A stretch of DNA of 64,000 nucleotides from Chondrilla cf. caribensis (Eukaryota; Porifera; Demospongiae; Chondrillida; Chondrillidae): positions 4,280,612 through 4,344,611 of the forward strand of contig OZ026569.1 of assembly GCA_964020155.1 (NCBI GenBank), written 5' to 3'. The notes beneath the pieces were generated by a model. The model was given only the letters and a program-made list of their open reading frames with translations. It ran no database searches and was not told the origin of the DNA. Each line of letters begins with the position of its first letter. Position 1 is the stretch's first letter. Shown here piece after piece: positions 25,500-46,641 of this stretch. The position numbers and the translations under genes were made by a program.

Positions 25500-28455
25500 C
25501 TAAGCAATGACAATTCTGGGAGATGGTCTCGGACCAGCAGTTCTGTTCTCCAGTGCAGCCCTCAGCTCGCCCTCTTTGGCCATTTTATCAAATGTTCTGG
25601 AACGAAACATTATTATTATTATTTTGAATTCACTCCACACACCTTATCAATGTAGCTCACCTCTCTGACAATCTCTCAATCAATTGTGATCTCAAACGTG
25701 TGGTTGTCTCTGCATGGTGTCGTGACTGGGGATGAGTATACATACATGTTCATGTCAATGGGAATATTGCAGGCTACACTGTGATGAAGTGACAGTCTGC
25801 ATGTACACGCCTTGGTGATGTGACAGTCTGCATGTACACACCGTGGTGATGTGACAGTCTGCATGTACACGCCGTGGTGATGTGACAGTCTGCATGTACA
25901 CGCCGTGGTGATGTGACAGTTTGCATGTACACACCGTGGTGATGTGACAGTCTGCATGTACACGCCGTGGTGATGTGACAGTCTGCATGTACACGCCGTG
26001 GTGATGTGACAGTCTGCATGTACACGCCGTGGTGATGTGACAGTCTGCATGTACACGCCGTGGTGATGTGACAGTCTGCATGTACACGCCGTGGTGATGT
26101 GACAGTCTGCATGTACATGCCGTGGTGATGTGACAGTCTGCATGTACATGCTGTGGTGATGTGACAGTCTGCATGTACACGCTGTGGTGATGTGACAGTC
26201 TGCATGTACACGCCGTGGTGGACATCATAAACTCACTCTTTGAATAAGCTGTTGTTTTCCTTCTGATAACTCTTCACTGCGTTTTGATTTCATTGCTAGG
26301 TCCTCTTTTGCTTGCTGTATTTGCTGCTTTTCAAGTTCCTGCAAGTGTGCCCAGTTCACCAATTGGTCCTGTTTCTTAGTCTCTCTCATTTCATGAGCCT
26401 TCTTAGCTTTCAATTCATTATTTAAAGCAGATATGTCCCAAGCTTTATCCATCCGCTAGGATAAAGCAACAATCATTCCTGAGTTTAGCAATGTGCTTCT
26501 TTGTGTGTGTGTGTGTGTGTGGTGTTACCTGTTTATTCTCTTCGCTTATGGCCTCCTTCCATAGCTCCTCAGTTTGCTGCAACTTGCTCAAATTAGCCTT
26601 GACTTGTTGGACATGATGAACTTGGTTCAATCTGCTGTCACAAACACACACGTAATGCATCAACATATCAATATAATATACCTAAAGATTATTTGCCCAC
26701 AAACCACAGTACTAAACATACTTGTGCTTCAGTTCTTCTTCTTTCAGTTTCTTATGAATAGCGTATCTTTCACTAGCTTTGTCCTCCTTCAGTTTGAGGG
26801 TTCTCTCCAGGATTTGGCATTCGGCTCTTCTCTTATTCTCAATCTCGCTCCTCTTCGCTGCAGCCATTGCCTGCTCTGTGGCACTCTTGACTTTTCTGTG
26901 AATGTCGGCTAACCTTCTGGTGTCCCGTCGACTGGCCGATGCTCTCTCCATTGACTGTGTGATGTGGTCCTGTAGTTGCTGGTGCTCTTCACTTCTCACC
27001 TCACTTATGAGGGAACGTTTCCACTTCTAAACAAGGATTACCAGAGATTTCATACACCTACGGACACAGGGTAGAGCATCACACACACACATATAAACAC
27101 ACTTGTCGTAGTCTCTTCTTCTCTCTCTCTGTTTTCTGTGTGGCTATGTGGTCTGCCTTCAACTCTTCTTGTCTCCTAGCCTCCTCCTCCCATCTCTGCC
27201 AAGAAGCATTGTATTTCAATTCTTGTTGATGTCTGTGGGTCCTCTCTCTAGCAACCTGGTCTCGTCTGGATTCTTCCAACTGAACACAAACCAAATTATA
27301 GCCCACAATGCACCAACATGCTGTGTTGTGCTGTGCTGTGTGTGCCTCAAACAAGCCAATATCTGGAAACTAACACACAAAACAGCCCACCTGTAGTCTA
27401 CCAAGGTGCTGCTGCAAGGCAACCTGCTTCTGGTGGAACAATGCCTTCTTCTCTTTGGTGGTATCTCTGGCCACTTTCTCCCTCAGCCATGCATCATGGG
27501 AAGCACTCTGACATCTCTCCCAGGCTTGTTTGTCCTTTACTTTTGATATGAGTGCTCTTAGCATCCTTTCGTCCTACACACAATCAAGTACAAACATACG
27601 TAGCACCATTAGTTAGCAGTGCAAACACATGCTGTGAGAACTGAGTAGGGCAAGCAAACTGGGTACCTGCTTCAGGTGTGGAGCAGAATGGCTTCTTTGT
27701 CTCTTTGAGTATGAAGAAGGACCGTGTCTCTTTGAGTGTGAAGAAGGACCGTGTCTCTTTGAGTGTGAAGAAGGACCGTGTCTCTTTGAGTATGGAGATG
27801 GAGGACCACATATCCTTGTGCTCAAGTCCACCTTCCCGTGTTTCTTGGTCTTACAAACTGGTGCCTCCGGACTCGGACAGCTTCTAATCATTTTCTCCCG
27901 TTCACACTGAGCTAACATGAGCTTCTCTATATGGCAAAGCATTTCGTAGCACACATATGACGTGTGTTGTGAATAGGGTGCGATAGTCGTGCACAGTGGC
28001 ACGGAAGACCTCTGCTGGTGAGACTAACCACATCTCTGAGCTTCCTCTTCTTTCCACAACCGGCGAACTTTCGAAGAAGGCAATTGAGTGTTCCTGGCAT
28101 ACTCTCTAAGAGACTTTGGGAGTAACTCTAAAGGCTACGAATAGAAAGAAAATTCATGTGTCTGTTCAGTTATGTGAAAACAGCGGTAGTTTTGAGAGGC
28201 TACTTTAATTCCAAGATTCCGGCACGCCTTCAAAGACCTTGGACTTGTTAGAATGTAAGGACTTTGACGAAATTTTGGTTCGGTAAAATTCAGGAGATTG
28301 ATACTACCTACAGTACCGACACAAAAAGGGTTCTTGAGATAACGGAGCAACGATGGACGGATAACCGCCTTCCTTACGAGATTGTTTCGAAACTGCCGCC
28401 ATTTGTCTGAAATATTTTTCCATTTCAAATTCAATGTTGAACTGGAACTATACAT
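25500..28455 (-). CDS. CCDC177/CCDC185-like long coiled-coil protein
   Basis: A multi-exon basic coiled-coil protein. Near the N-terminus it has SPYILTSPRSLKACRNLGIK joined to PLELLPKSLREYARNT, matching what I recall of CCDC177 ('YVLTSPRSLEAC...VKPVELLPRAL'). There follows EKLMLAQCEREKMI, then a Ser/His/Lys tandem repeat (SKRHGPSSH x4). Long helices rich in E/K/R/Q follow (ALFHQKQVALQQHLGRLQ, LEESRRDQVARERTHRHQQE, MERASASRRDTRRLADIHRK, AWDISALNNELKAKKAHEMR). The last exons are SRHHAETTTRLRSQLIERLS and MAKEGELRAALENRTAGPRP, ending in TAG at 25500-25502. Function of the family is poorly known. The start at 28455 is the only Met in frame; an ATG at 28402 in another frame (MAAVSKQSRKEGG) has a better context but ends after 32 codons. 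Confidence 0.72.
25779..26222 (-). repeat. 31-bp minisatellite, CCDC177-like intron
   Basis: About 14 copies, 31 bp unit containing GTGATGTGACAGTCTGCATG (plus-strand reading), starting about 20 nt after the donor of exon ...GKQQLIQR. The unit length keeps all frames open on the minus strand, so long ORFs here are artefacts. Confidence 0.97.
27698..27806 (-). repeat. Coding 27-bp tandem repeat in CCDC177-like gene
   Basis: Four in-frame copies of a 27 bp unit (plus strand: GTCTCTTTGAGTGTGAAGAA plus GGACCGT), coding about nine residues each (SKRHGPSSH). The only minisatellite in the window that lies inside a coding exon. Confidence 0.9.
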
Positions 28456-28500
28456 ACAGTATTGTCTATGAATAGATGTGAATGCGGTAGGCGTGTCCCT

Positions 28501-31165
28501 TCATGATCCTGGAGGGAAGTACTGAGGAAATTGCTGTGTTAACTTGACTGCTTCATCATAAGCTCCAAGATCTGCAAGCAAAGATAGCTGACATCAAATT
28601 TGTCAATAGTTTCAGTGAATAGGTACCACTGACAAAGACAGCAATGAGCAGTGAGCTGTGAGCAGTGAGCTGTGAGCAGTGAGCTGTGAGCTGTGAGCTG
28701 TGAGCTGTGAGCAGTGAGCAGTGAGCAGTGAGCAGTGAGCTGTAAGCTGTTGAAATGTTTGGAAATTATTATTTGTCTAGTAAATTCACTGAATACGATC
28801 ACACTCACACAATGCATCAATTATTCCTGTACGTACACCTACCACAGGAGGGCAGCACTGGTGCAGTGATCAACACTACACTTCTAACACATTACAAGTG
28901 GAACTTCATAATCTGACGGTTCTAGATCAGCAGCATTCAGAACCAACACACTTACTAAGGAAATTTACAGTCTCCGGGAAGTATAGTTGGAAGGTGCTAC
29001 AAGATACTTTTGCTCCTATGGTCTCGAATGTATGCTCACTCACCAAAATCTGATCCATAATTGATGATCTTATCAACAGTGATGGAACAGTCATAGCCGA
29101 CCTGTCCCATCACCTCTACAAAAGGTGTCAACGGCTCATGCTGAAAGGAATAAACAAAATGACATGAATCCTCCAGGTGCACATGGAGTCAGTGATGTCA
29201 CCCCACGGCAACATAGGAAGTGCACCTATCAAGTTGAAAGGAATTGGATTTTTGTATTCAAAGACATTAGTTGAGGGCAAGTCTGCACAAGTAGGAAATA
29301 GAAGGAACAAATCATCTTCCTTTTATCAAAACAACACAAACAACTGGTTTTGAGCAACTATCACAGAGGCTCACAGCTATGGCAAAGAATGGAAACAGGA
29401 ATATTCTGAGAAACTGAAAAATAGAAGAGGGACCAGTTTAGAGTTTTGTAACTGACGAAGACCTGCGTACATGTGTGGTTGAAAGGTCCTACAAATTTAG
29501 TCACGATTGCTGTGTGTTCTGCTCAAAGTTCTCCCATTTCAATGGTTCTGATGTGTTACGAGCATGGGCAAGGTGATGGGTGATGGGGAGGCAGGGAGGA
29601 AGGGGAGACGGACGGGGCAGGAGAGACGAGATGCCCAACAACCACATTCCTCGGGTTCAGTGGTGCATGCCCTTTACAACGCTTCCAGTTTTCACCTAAT
29701 ACAGTAAACACTTCCCTGCGCCTACTGCATTGGTATGGGTTGGGTGACCGTACACACACTAGTGGATTACTGTCACTCACACCACTGGTGAACTGTGGAA
29801 GGAGAATAACATAAAATGTTGTACATGGAGATTGGATTAGTCACAAATTCAATAGATTTCTAAGAACAACCTTATTAAAGTGAGAATTAATGACTAATAG
29901 CAAACTATGTCGAGTAATTAAGTAAATACATAGTTATTACAACACACATTCCTATTAGAATTAAATTTATATAATAAATCTAATTAGCTGAGTTGGAAAA
30001 ATGTGGTGTAATTGACAACCAGGAACAAGATCTACCAGTGACTTGGGGTCATTGGGGTGAAGATGAGTGTATCAGAAGTGGTAGCATCAGAGATGGTAGC
30101 ATCAGAGGTGGTAGCATCAGAGGTGGTAGCATCAGAGGTGCTAGCATCAGTATATCAGAGATGCTAGTGTCACTGTATCAGAGGTGCTAGCATTAGTGTA
30201 TCAGAGCTACAGGCATCAGAAGTGCTGGCATCAGTGCATCAGAGGTGCTAGCATTAGTCAGCCGACACTTCCTCACTTAACAAGAGCGTGGACTCTATCA
30301 GCTGTCTTATTAGCGACTTGAACAAAAACAACTAAATTTGATAATATAAATTTCAATACACTTCATGATTAAGAATTCAATTAATTAGCACCAGTGCTGT
30401 ATCCCAGAGACACTAATCCAGTTTGCTTTGCTTCCTTAATCTCAAGTCATGCCGGCACCAAGCCCTATCACCCTTGCCCAACAAAGCCATTCCGTATTCA
30501 GTTATTTGAACCGCAATGGATATCAAAAGAGAGGACACAAACATCAAACAATCAGTGTTCAATCAGGCATTACCATCACTTAACAAGTTCTAAAGTCCTT
30601 GAACAGACCTCTGAAACGTCCTCACTGAAGACATCTTTCTGCATGATGTGTGCATTACTTCACTGCTAATAGTACTCTCACACCTGGTGAACACTTGAAT
30701 AGCTAAAGGATACTCAGGCAAAACACAAGGTGCTACCAATACGGACATTTCACTGTGGTGGCAGTGTCATGTTATGTAACACGTCAGCACGGGGGTAAAT
30801 TGTGACAAGTTAGTGGACGGGAGAGTAAACAACACACAGTCTGTGACAACACGCTATTGACTGGGACATCAGTTAGAGTAAATAACATACAATTTTCACT
30901 TAGTAATCATCTGTCAATGAGGAAGCCTTGCTGTATGGTCACAATATGTTAAGTGGATAAAGTCACCATATGACTCTATTGAAGCTAACAATGCTAATAT
31001 AATACACTTTAAGCTGATAACAACAGATGGTGAGTACACAGGTAGCTAAGGCGTAAACAGCATAACATCATGGAGACACAGTGGAGACATTAATACAAGA
31101 TTAGTGGTGTTATCAAATTGACAGGCATCAAAAAGGATTGGTACACACACACACTGCGCACCCAT

Positions 31166-31243
<78 letters not shown>

Positions 31244-31928
31244 ACAGAGAGAGATACAAAGTGCATATCTCAAATTAAACCAGTCCTACCAGTCCAGTGT
31301 ACAATTATCCCAGAGTTCCAAGATTTTATTATTGACGAATATTGAATGAAATTATGATCACAAATTATCACGTCATGACATGGAGTAATCCTCCTCATTG
31401 AAGGAAGTGGTCATCTAATAATTCTACATCATAAATCCCACACAACACGGTTGTGTGAATTGTTTATAGCAATAATGGAACAGAATATACACACTGTAGT
31501 CCAATGGGGAAACGCTGGACAGGATATTCTGAATTTACCGCCGCTTTCCCATCTCCGGAAAACCATCATTAAACACGGAGGGAAAATGAGATAACTTACA
31601 ACGACTAGGATGGATAGGGTGCGACAACACAACACGGATAAGGAGAAAGGGATTACCAGAGGTTGTAGGAGCTTGGCATTCAATGTTTGTCCGTCACTTG
31701 TTTCCAGTATTAGTGTCATGCCTCCTTCAACCTGGAATAAATAACATTTGGCGCCAAAATAGCAGACTGTGCACAGACATGCATGAAGGACGAACAACTC
31801 TCTTGACTCACACTTAATGTCTGAAAACAAACCTTAATGTATTTAGCTACAATTGAGACAGTCTTTCCAGTGCATTTGGGTAGAATTGAACCGTTTACTC
31901 GGGGTTTCGGAGTGACTTCGGCTGCCAT
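28501..31928 (-). CDS. RPA3: Replication protein A 14 kDa subunit (RPA3)
   Basis: The small OB-fold subunit of the RPA heterotrimer, which binds single-stranded DNA in replication and repair. Four exons can be read. MAAEVTPKPRVNGSILPKCT through VAKYIK (31839-31928); VEGGMTLILETSDGQTLNAK (about 31650-31732); HEPLTPFVEVMGQVGYDCSI through YGSDF (about 29046-29140); and DLGAYDEAVKLTQQFPQYFP ending PPGS with TGA at 28501-28503. Order and spacing match human RPA3 ([20 protein letters not shown]). The second intron is unusually long for this window (about 2.5 kb). The start context is AAAAATGGCAGCC (TISU-like). The stop is only 45 nt upstream of, and in frame with, the CCDC177-like ATG. Confidence 0.88.
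28640..28745. repeat. 7/14-bp repeat, last RPA3 intron
   Basis: Alternating GTGAGCA and GTGAGCT heptamers (GTGAGCTGTGAGCAGTGAGC). On + every heptamer is a donor-like GTGAGC, but the gene is on -. Confidence 0.9.
29141..31640 (-). other. Long RPA3 intron
   Basis: About 2.5 kb with no convincing coding exon on either strand. It contains a 15-bp repeat (ATCAGAGGTGGTAGC and variants, 30068-30260) and a (GT)n tract at 31171-31240, read as CA on the coding strand. Otherwise AT-rich unique sequence. Confidence 0.6.
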
Positions 31929-32044
31929 TTTTGGAGAGCTGAGGTAATTCGATAATGAATCTCGTTAATAATGCCAATAAAAGCGATCCGCAGCTCAACC
32001 GCTGAAGAGAGATTCAGTTGAGATATTTGGATTGCTTTTAGAAC
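31929..32044. promoter_or_regulatory. Bidirectional promoter, RPA3 / DOK-like
   Basis: 116 bp between divergent starts. No TATA box at a fitting place and none of the E-box or NRF-1-like words seen in the other promoters. Confidence 0.5.
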
Positions 32045-32648
32045 ATGTCCACTTCTTCGGCACCAGGAAAGAAGGATACGGTTATCCTCGAAAGCTATTT
32101 GGTGAAAACAGGTCCTCTAAATAAGGCCTTACCACTGGTAAGTGACTTGTTGTTGTTGTGGTACAGCGCTAAGCGGCCGGAGACTAAAGGGATGTGGTCA
32201 TCCCGAAGCGCTTACCTAGAAAACCTTTACTACTTCTGTTTGTCTTTCGTGTAGAGTTGGCGCCAAAGATGGTTTGTGTTTTCCAAGCATCCAGAGGTAG
32301 GTTTACTGGTGACTGTTTCTGGTTGACACGCAGCTCCGGTTACCGTCCTAGAATGTTATACCCGGAGCACCTTCGTGTGAACGGGCATTGTCGAGCGCTG
32401 TGATAATCTTGGTGTCCTTGGTCATTTTAGGGAGAATTGGAACTGGCTTACTTCACTGACGAGTCGAAAACGAAAAAGAAAGGAGTCATCGACCTCACCA
32501 AGTTCATGTCCATCAAGCCCAGTGTCACCGTTGGAGGGAGAGACAACTTGTTCGCCTTGGAGATCCAGAGCAGAACCTACATCATGCAGGCAGCGAACTC
32601 CAGCTCCAAGAACGTCTGGCTAGCTAAGCTGTACGAGACTCTTAGCGG

Positions 32649-32706
<58 letters not shown>

Positions 32707-33850
32707 CTTCAAACACGCTGTCATTTGTAACTGTAAAATTGACCTAGTGGTTGATACCTTATGTTATTTCTTATTTTATCTAGAGCGAGTGTTCCATGCC
32801 TCAGTCCCCCAGCAGACCCAGCTACAAGCTGCTGAGGTCCTCATGCGAGCCGTCTCCAAGACAGAGTTGCTGCTGGTCGACCCAACCTCCGGACAGACCA
32901 TTGCTAACATTGATTACAACACCGTTCGTCGCCACGGTAACAGTGGACCAGTTATGTGGTTCGAGATATGTCCGTGCAGTGCAGACGAATTGAAGGTATT
33001 TTTATGGACCATCACTGCCGGGTCGAACATGTGTGCACAGGTTGCCAAGGAGATCAAATTGTACATTGAGCAGCGAAACCAGAAGCACATGGTAGCCGAG
33101 AACATCACCGATGGTCAGATCTACACCTCTCAGTGCCACTTCACCTGCCCTGTACCCGTGACCACCACCACCGGAGTACCTGCCCAGGTTCGCGTGATGG
33201 TCAAAAGCAAACGCCGTCCAACCGACCTGCAGAGGAAGGGAAGCGAACACATCGCATCGTCCACTATTACTAACAGTCCTCCTCCAAACTCACCCAGAGC
33301 TTTGGGACCGAACTCAAGACAAAATAGCTTTGATTCTGTCTTTATGAATTCTCCCGAGGGGCACAACACCCTGGCTAACTTCAGGGAGAGGCAGTTCAGT
33401 TTTACAGTATCCGATGGACACTCTCCTGGAGTCTTTGACCCTTCGCGGTCTTTAGCTAACTTCAGGCAGAACAGCCAGGAAGTAACTACCTCCCCCCTTA
33501 TCGAGGAGAAGTCTCCTAACGCCAGTTCGAATGGTATGATAAACAGGTCCAATAGCCCGTACCCCGTGGTGGGTCCAGACTCTGGAGTGGACAGTGAGCT
33601 GGAGCTGTCTCCGGGTAACTGCAGAAAACTCAGCCAGAAGGATTCCGTGTCATCAACGGGAAGTGTAACCAGTGCTCACTCAACACAGTCTTCTCAGTCA
33701 GTGACGTCTGGCGATACTGGGTCCACCTCGCCGCAGACTCCAGATGAGACAAGCCGCATCCCTGGCCAGCCCCCTGCCACTCCCCCAAGATCAGAGATAT
33801 CATTGAGAATGTACACCACACCACAGCGTGTTGCTCAGACTGCTAGCTAA
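32045..33850 (+). CDS. DOK-like docking protein: PH domain + IRS-type PTB domain
   Basis: Exons 1-3 make a PH domain: MSTSSAPGKKDTVILESYLV, SWRQRWFVFSKHPE, GELELAYFTDESKTKKKGVI, with the final helix tryptophan in NVWLAKLYETLSG. The long last exon opens with an IRS-type PTB: FHASVPQQTQLQAAEVLMRA, LLLVDPTSGQTIANIDYNTV, RRHGNSGPVMWFEICPCSAD, and the C-terminal helix AQVAKEIKLYIEQRN. The tail is Ser/Pro/Asn-rich with few tyrosines; YTTP near the end fits the YxxP motif of DOK tails, which bind SH2 domains such as RasGAP/Crk. TAA is at 33848-33850. Membership of the DOK/IRS group is clear; the exact orthologue is not. A decayed copy of part of the PTB exon lies 1.9 kb downstream. Confidence 0.82.
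32651..32705 (+). repeat. (GT)n beginning exactly at a DOK-like donor
   Basis: The exon ends ACTCTTAGCGGAG and the intron starts as pure GTGTGT for about 54 bp. Confidence 0.97.
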
Positions 33851-34176
33851 GTCGCCATCAAACAGGATTTGAACATGTTTTATCTCACCAAACCAACCTT
33901 TTCCATAATTTGTGTGTGTGGGAGTGCAAACTTCATTGTGAGGAGAGCAACTACATCCACTGTTGTTAGGTGTACACCTGCGTATGTTGAACTTTGTATG
34001 ATTTATATATTTTTGTGTCTATTTCCTAATAATTTCCATTTAATTCAATTTCTTGGAATTGCTCTCAATCAACCCGGTATACGCATTATGAATAAGTAAT
34101 GTTCTATAATGATAGACTGGAAGAAGAGATACATTTTTACTGTAATATTATATTGTCACCAATGGTCTATTGGTGC

Positions 34177-34182
34177 AATAAA
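34177..34182 (+). terminator. AATAAA poly(A) signal of the DOK-like gene
   Basis: Canonical hexamer 327 nt after the stop, in AT-rich 3' UTR. Best candidate for the 3' end of this transcript. Confidence 0.6.
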
Positions 34183-34698
34183 TGTACCAGGTGCTTGCGT
34201 CATCCCTTTAATACTCAAAACAAACACTATGACAGTGTGTGAATTCTTCAGTGGAGTACAGGCCCTTAGAAGATGGTGTTGAACCATGCAACACTATGGA
34301 AGACCTTCAACAGATCACACTGCCAATGTTGTGTGTATAATGCATGACTTCCTAGTACTTCCGACACTTCCCACAAGGAAAATACAACAACATTCCCATA
34401 CTGCACCAGGAACAGTCAACGTGTGTGCTAGAGCTGCCCAGCCCACTTGGTACACTCAGCATGACATGGTACAAGTTGACCAATACTGACAGAGGGCAGA
34501 GCTGCTCAGTTGGCTTGTTTGACACTATTTGAAGTATTGCAGACAGAGCATGTGTCACAGTAGTTCGTCATATGACATCTGTCTCTTGATATATGCACAC
34601 GTGCACTGTTCAAGATTTGTGACTATTTGGAGCAATATCGTATGACTAAATTAATATTCATGGTAAAGTGGAGGGCGGAGATGGGGTTACTAGTGGGG

Positions 34699-34833
34699 AG
34701 TGTTCCATGCCTCAGTCCCCCAGCGGACCCAGCTACAAGCTGCCGAGGTCCTCGTGTGAGCTGTCTCCAAGACAGGGTTGCTGGCGGTTCACCCAACCTC
34801 TGGACAGACCATTGCTAACATTGATTACGACAC
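34699..34833 (+). pseudogene. Broken duplicate of the DOK-like PTB exon segment
   Basis: 135 bp closely matching 32788-32922 of the PTB exon (shared runs such as TGTTCCATGCCTCAGTCCCC and CAGACCATTGCTAACATTGA) with about a dozen substitutions. In the PTB frame it carries a TGA (CTCGTGTGAGCT against CTCATGCGAGCC), so it cannot code the domain. Flanks do not resemble the parent intron or exon, so only part of the exon was copied. Confidence 0.88.
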
Positions 34834-35503
34834 ACACATATGTAGAGTGGCAGTAGTCCGGAATAGTGCTTATTGTCACTAAGGCTGCCTCACCAGCACC
34901 AGAAGCACACATATCCCAAGAGCACATGTAAACAGTGTTCATTTGCAGGTAATCATAACATTAATATTACTACAGATAAATAATAAATGTTACATTAGTA
35001 AATATACAATTGCTCGTAATATTATATGATACAGGAAGTTATAAATTAGATTGCACCAGGAGTGCTTGACTAAAAAATCTGAAGAATAGAATGTTGATGG
35101 GATGTTGATGGGATGTTGATGGGATGTTGACATTGCTCTCTAAGAGACCACAAGTTCTGTGGAAATAACAACATATGGTGACCAGCAGCATATCTGTTAC
35201 CATGGTGATAATTGAATTACACACTTCAGTACACCTGTGCGAGGAAAACAATATCTCCTGAAAATGGCCTAACTAACCATAGAACCTCGTAGCTGACCCC
35301 TCTCACATTACAGGTGCTTCTCATACCCACTACACCTGACTAATTGTTCTGTATTTATTTATGCTTTGAAAAAATTAATAACTTTCATGTTTCAATTAGG
35401 ATAGACACTTTGACTATTATGATATCTTTGTCACAATTAAGGCTCCACACTGATAAGCTGTTTCTAAGGTAACAGTGTGTAAACATTAACTTAATGTAAT
35501 TAA

Positions 35504-35617
<114 letters not shown>

Positions 35618-35755
35618 AGAAAAGTCTTACCTTATTACTTTGATAACATGTTTACGATGATCTAACAAAGCAGAAGAATGTCAATTCAAATGGTTTCAAC
35701 AGATGAGAGCATTACACCCTAGTAGACCCACACCCACACCCACCCACACCCACAC

Positions 35756-35821
<66 letters not shown>

Positions 35822-36222
35822 TTGTTACATGGATGGTACATGCATCCCATCTCCACACTAGGCAAGGACCACAATTACTATATCTCCCCACAAGACCACA
35901 TTGTTATTGTCTCTCGCCCAACAACAAACCATACAAAGTCACAAGGACAGACTGACATCACACTGTTTACAAGGATCACTATTTTCTGGGTGAGGGAAGC
36001 CATTTTGCTGTTGCCATAACAACATAAAGAACAAGAGACCTTGGAAGCCTTATGCTTGTACTTGCAGCCTTGTAAACAACATCAGCCAGGATGTCTATCA
36101 GTGCTTCAGAGAAGCTCAGAATGGAGCCGAATAACAACTTCCCATATCACTCACACACAATCTAATACATCTCCTGTATATCTCCCAGACATTCAATACA
36201 CAGTCCAATACACAGTCCAACA

Positions 36223-36278
<56 letters not shown>

Positions 36279-36570
36279 CACAAACACAGTCACACACACT
36301 AGTACACACACTAGTACAAACACTAGTACATATACTAGTACATACACTAGTACACACTAGTACACACACTAGTACACTCACCAGTACATACACTATTACA
36401 CACACTAGTACATACACTAGTACATACGTACACTAGTACACACACTAGTACACACACCAGTACATACACTAGTACACACACTAGTACATACACTAGTACA
36501 TAACCAGTACATACACTAGTACATATACTAGTACACACACTAGTACATAAACTAGTACACACACTATGCA
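36223..36570. repeat. (AC)n followed by ACTAGTAC-type repeats
   Basis: A CA tract (36223-36277) passes into about 25 irregular copies of CACACTAGTACA (10-14 bp), many containing the palindrome ACTAGT. Lies just past the 3' end of KIF5. Confidence 0.92.
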
Positions 36571-36833
36571 GTACACATACATTCCAGCATTGAAGTAGAC
36601 AAGAAGGTAAGCACAAATCTCTGATTGGATATTACTTTGATTGTATCATTTGATCTCATAACTACATTACTCTCACAGACAACAATGAGTACCATTTGAG
36701 CCACGATACTCCACAAACAAAATTAGTTTCAAATTTCTTCCAAAAGTGGTAAACATCTCAACTGCTACACTCCAGCGTGTGTAATCTATCACATTTGTCA
36801 CTTCTGAATGGTGCTCCGATAACATCACATCAA

Positions 36834-46086
<9,253 letters not shown>

Positions 46087-46199
46087 CTTGACAACCGTTC
46101 AGAGAGAAAGAAACCTTTGACATTTCTGGCACAACTCGAGTATCCGGAGGTCGGATACGGTACGGATAGCAAGGGGAATCCCCTCGTAGCTCGACCAAG
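46087..46199. promoter_or_regulatory. Bidirectional promoter, KIF5 / CIR1
   Basis: 113 bp between divergent starts. It holds GGGGAATCCCC at 46173-46183, a perfect palindromic kappaB-type site (GGGRNNYYCC plus symmetry), 17 bp from the CIR1 start codon. Rel/NF-kappaB use is inferred. Confidence 0.5.
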
Positions 46200-46579
46200 A
46201 TGTTTCAGAAGTTCATGGGAAATAAAGACTTCCATCCTTCCAACATAAGGAATCTCAGGAAGGTGAGAGAGCGTTTTGTCATAAAAGGGTATAAGTTCCA
46301 CCTGTTGTTGCTATTTTACAGGTATGGGAAGCGAAAGAAAAGGAGAAACATGATCAAAAAAGGCAAGAAGAATTGAAGGCACAGTACCGTAAAGAGCAAG
46401 AGATGTACCAAAACAAGTTAGGCATCCACTTCTAATGGCATTTTTTATATTTAATTATATTGGATACTCCTCCTCTTTTTGTTGCTTATCCTCTGTTGGT
46501 AGGGAATTACTTGGGAAGGCGAACCCTTTGAGCTTCATGTATGAACCTCCTCCAGGGTTCAGCAAGGATAAGGAAGGGA

Positions 46580-46641
<62 letters not shown>

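Noticed and set aside
25676..26228. Three overlapping ORFs (HADCHITTACTCRLSHHHG)
   Set aside because: 31-bp minisatellite in an intron; the same peptide cycles through all three frames.
28300..28402. Start of the CCDC177-like protein at 28402 (MAAVSKQSRKEGG, excellent ATGGCGG context)
   Set aside because: That frame ends after 32 codons and would need a tiny intron to join the conserved SPYILTSPRSLKAC segment; kept only as an alternative.
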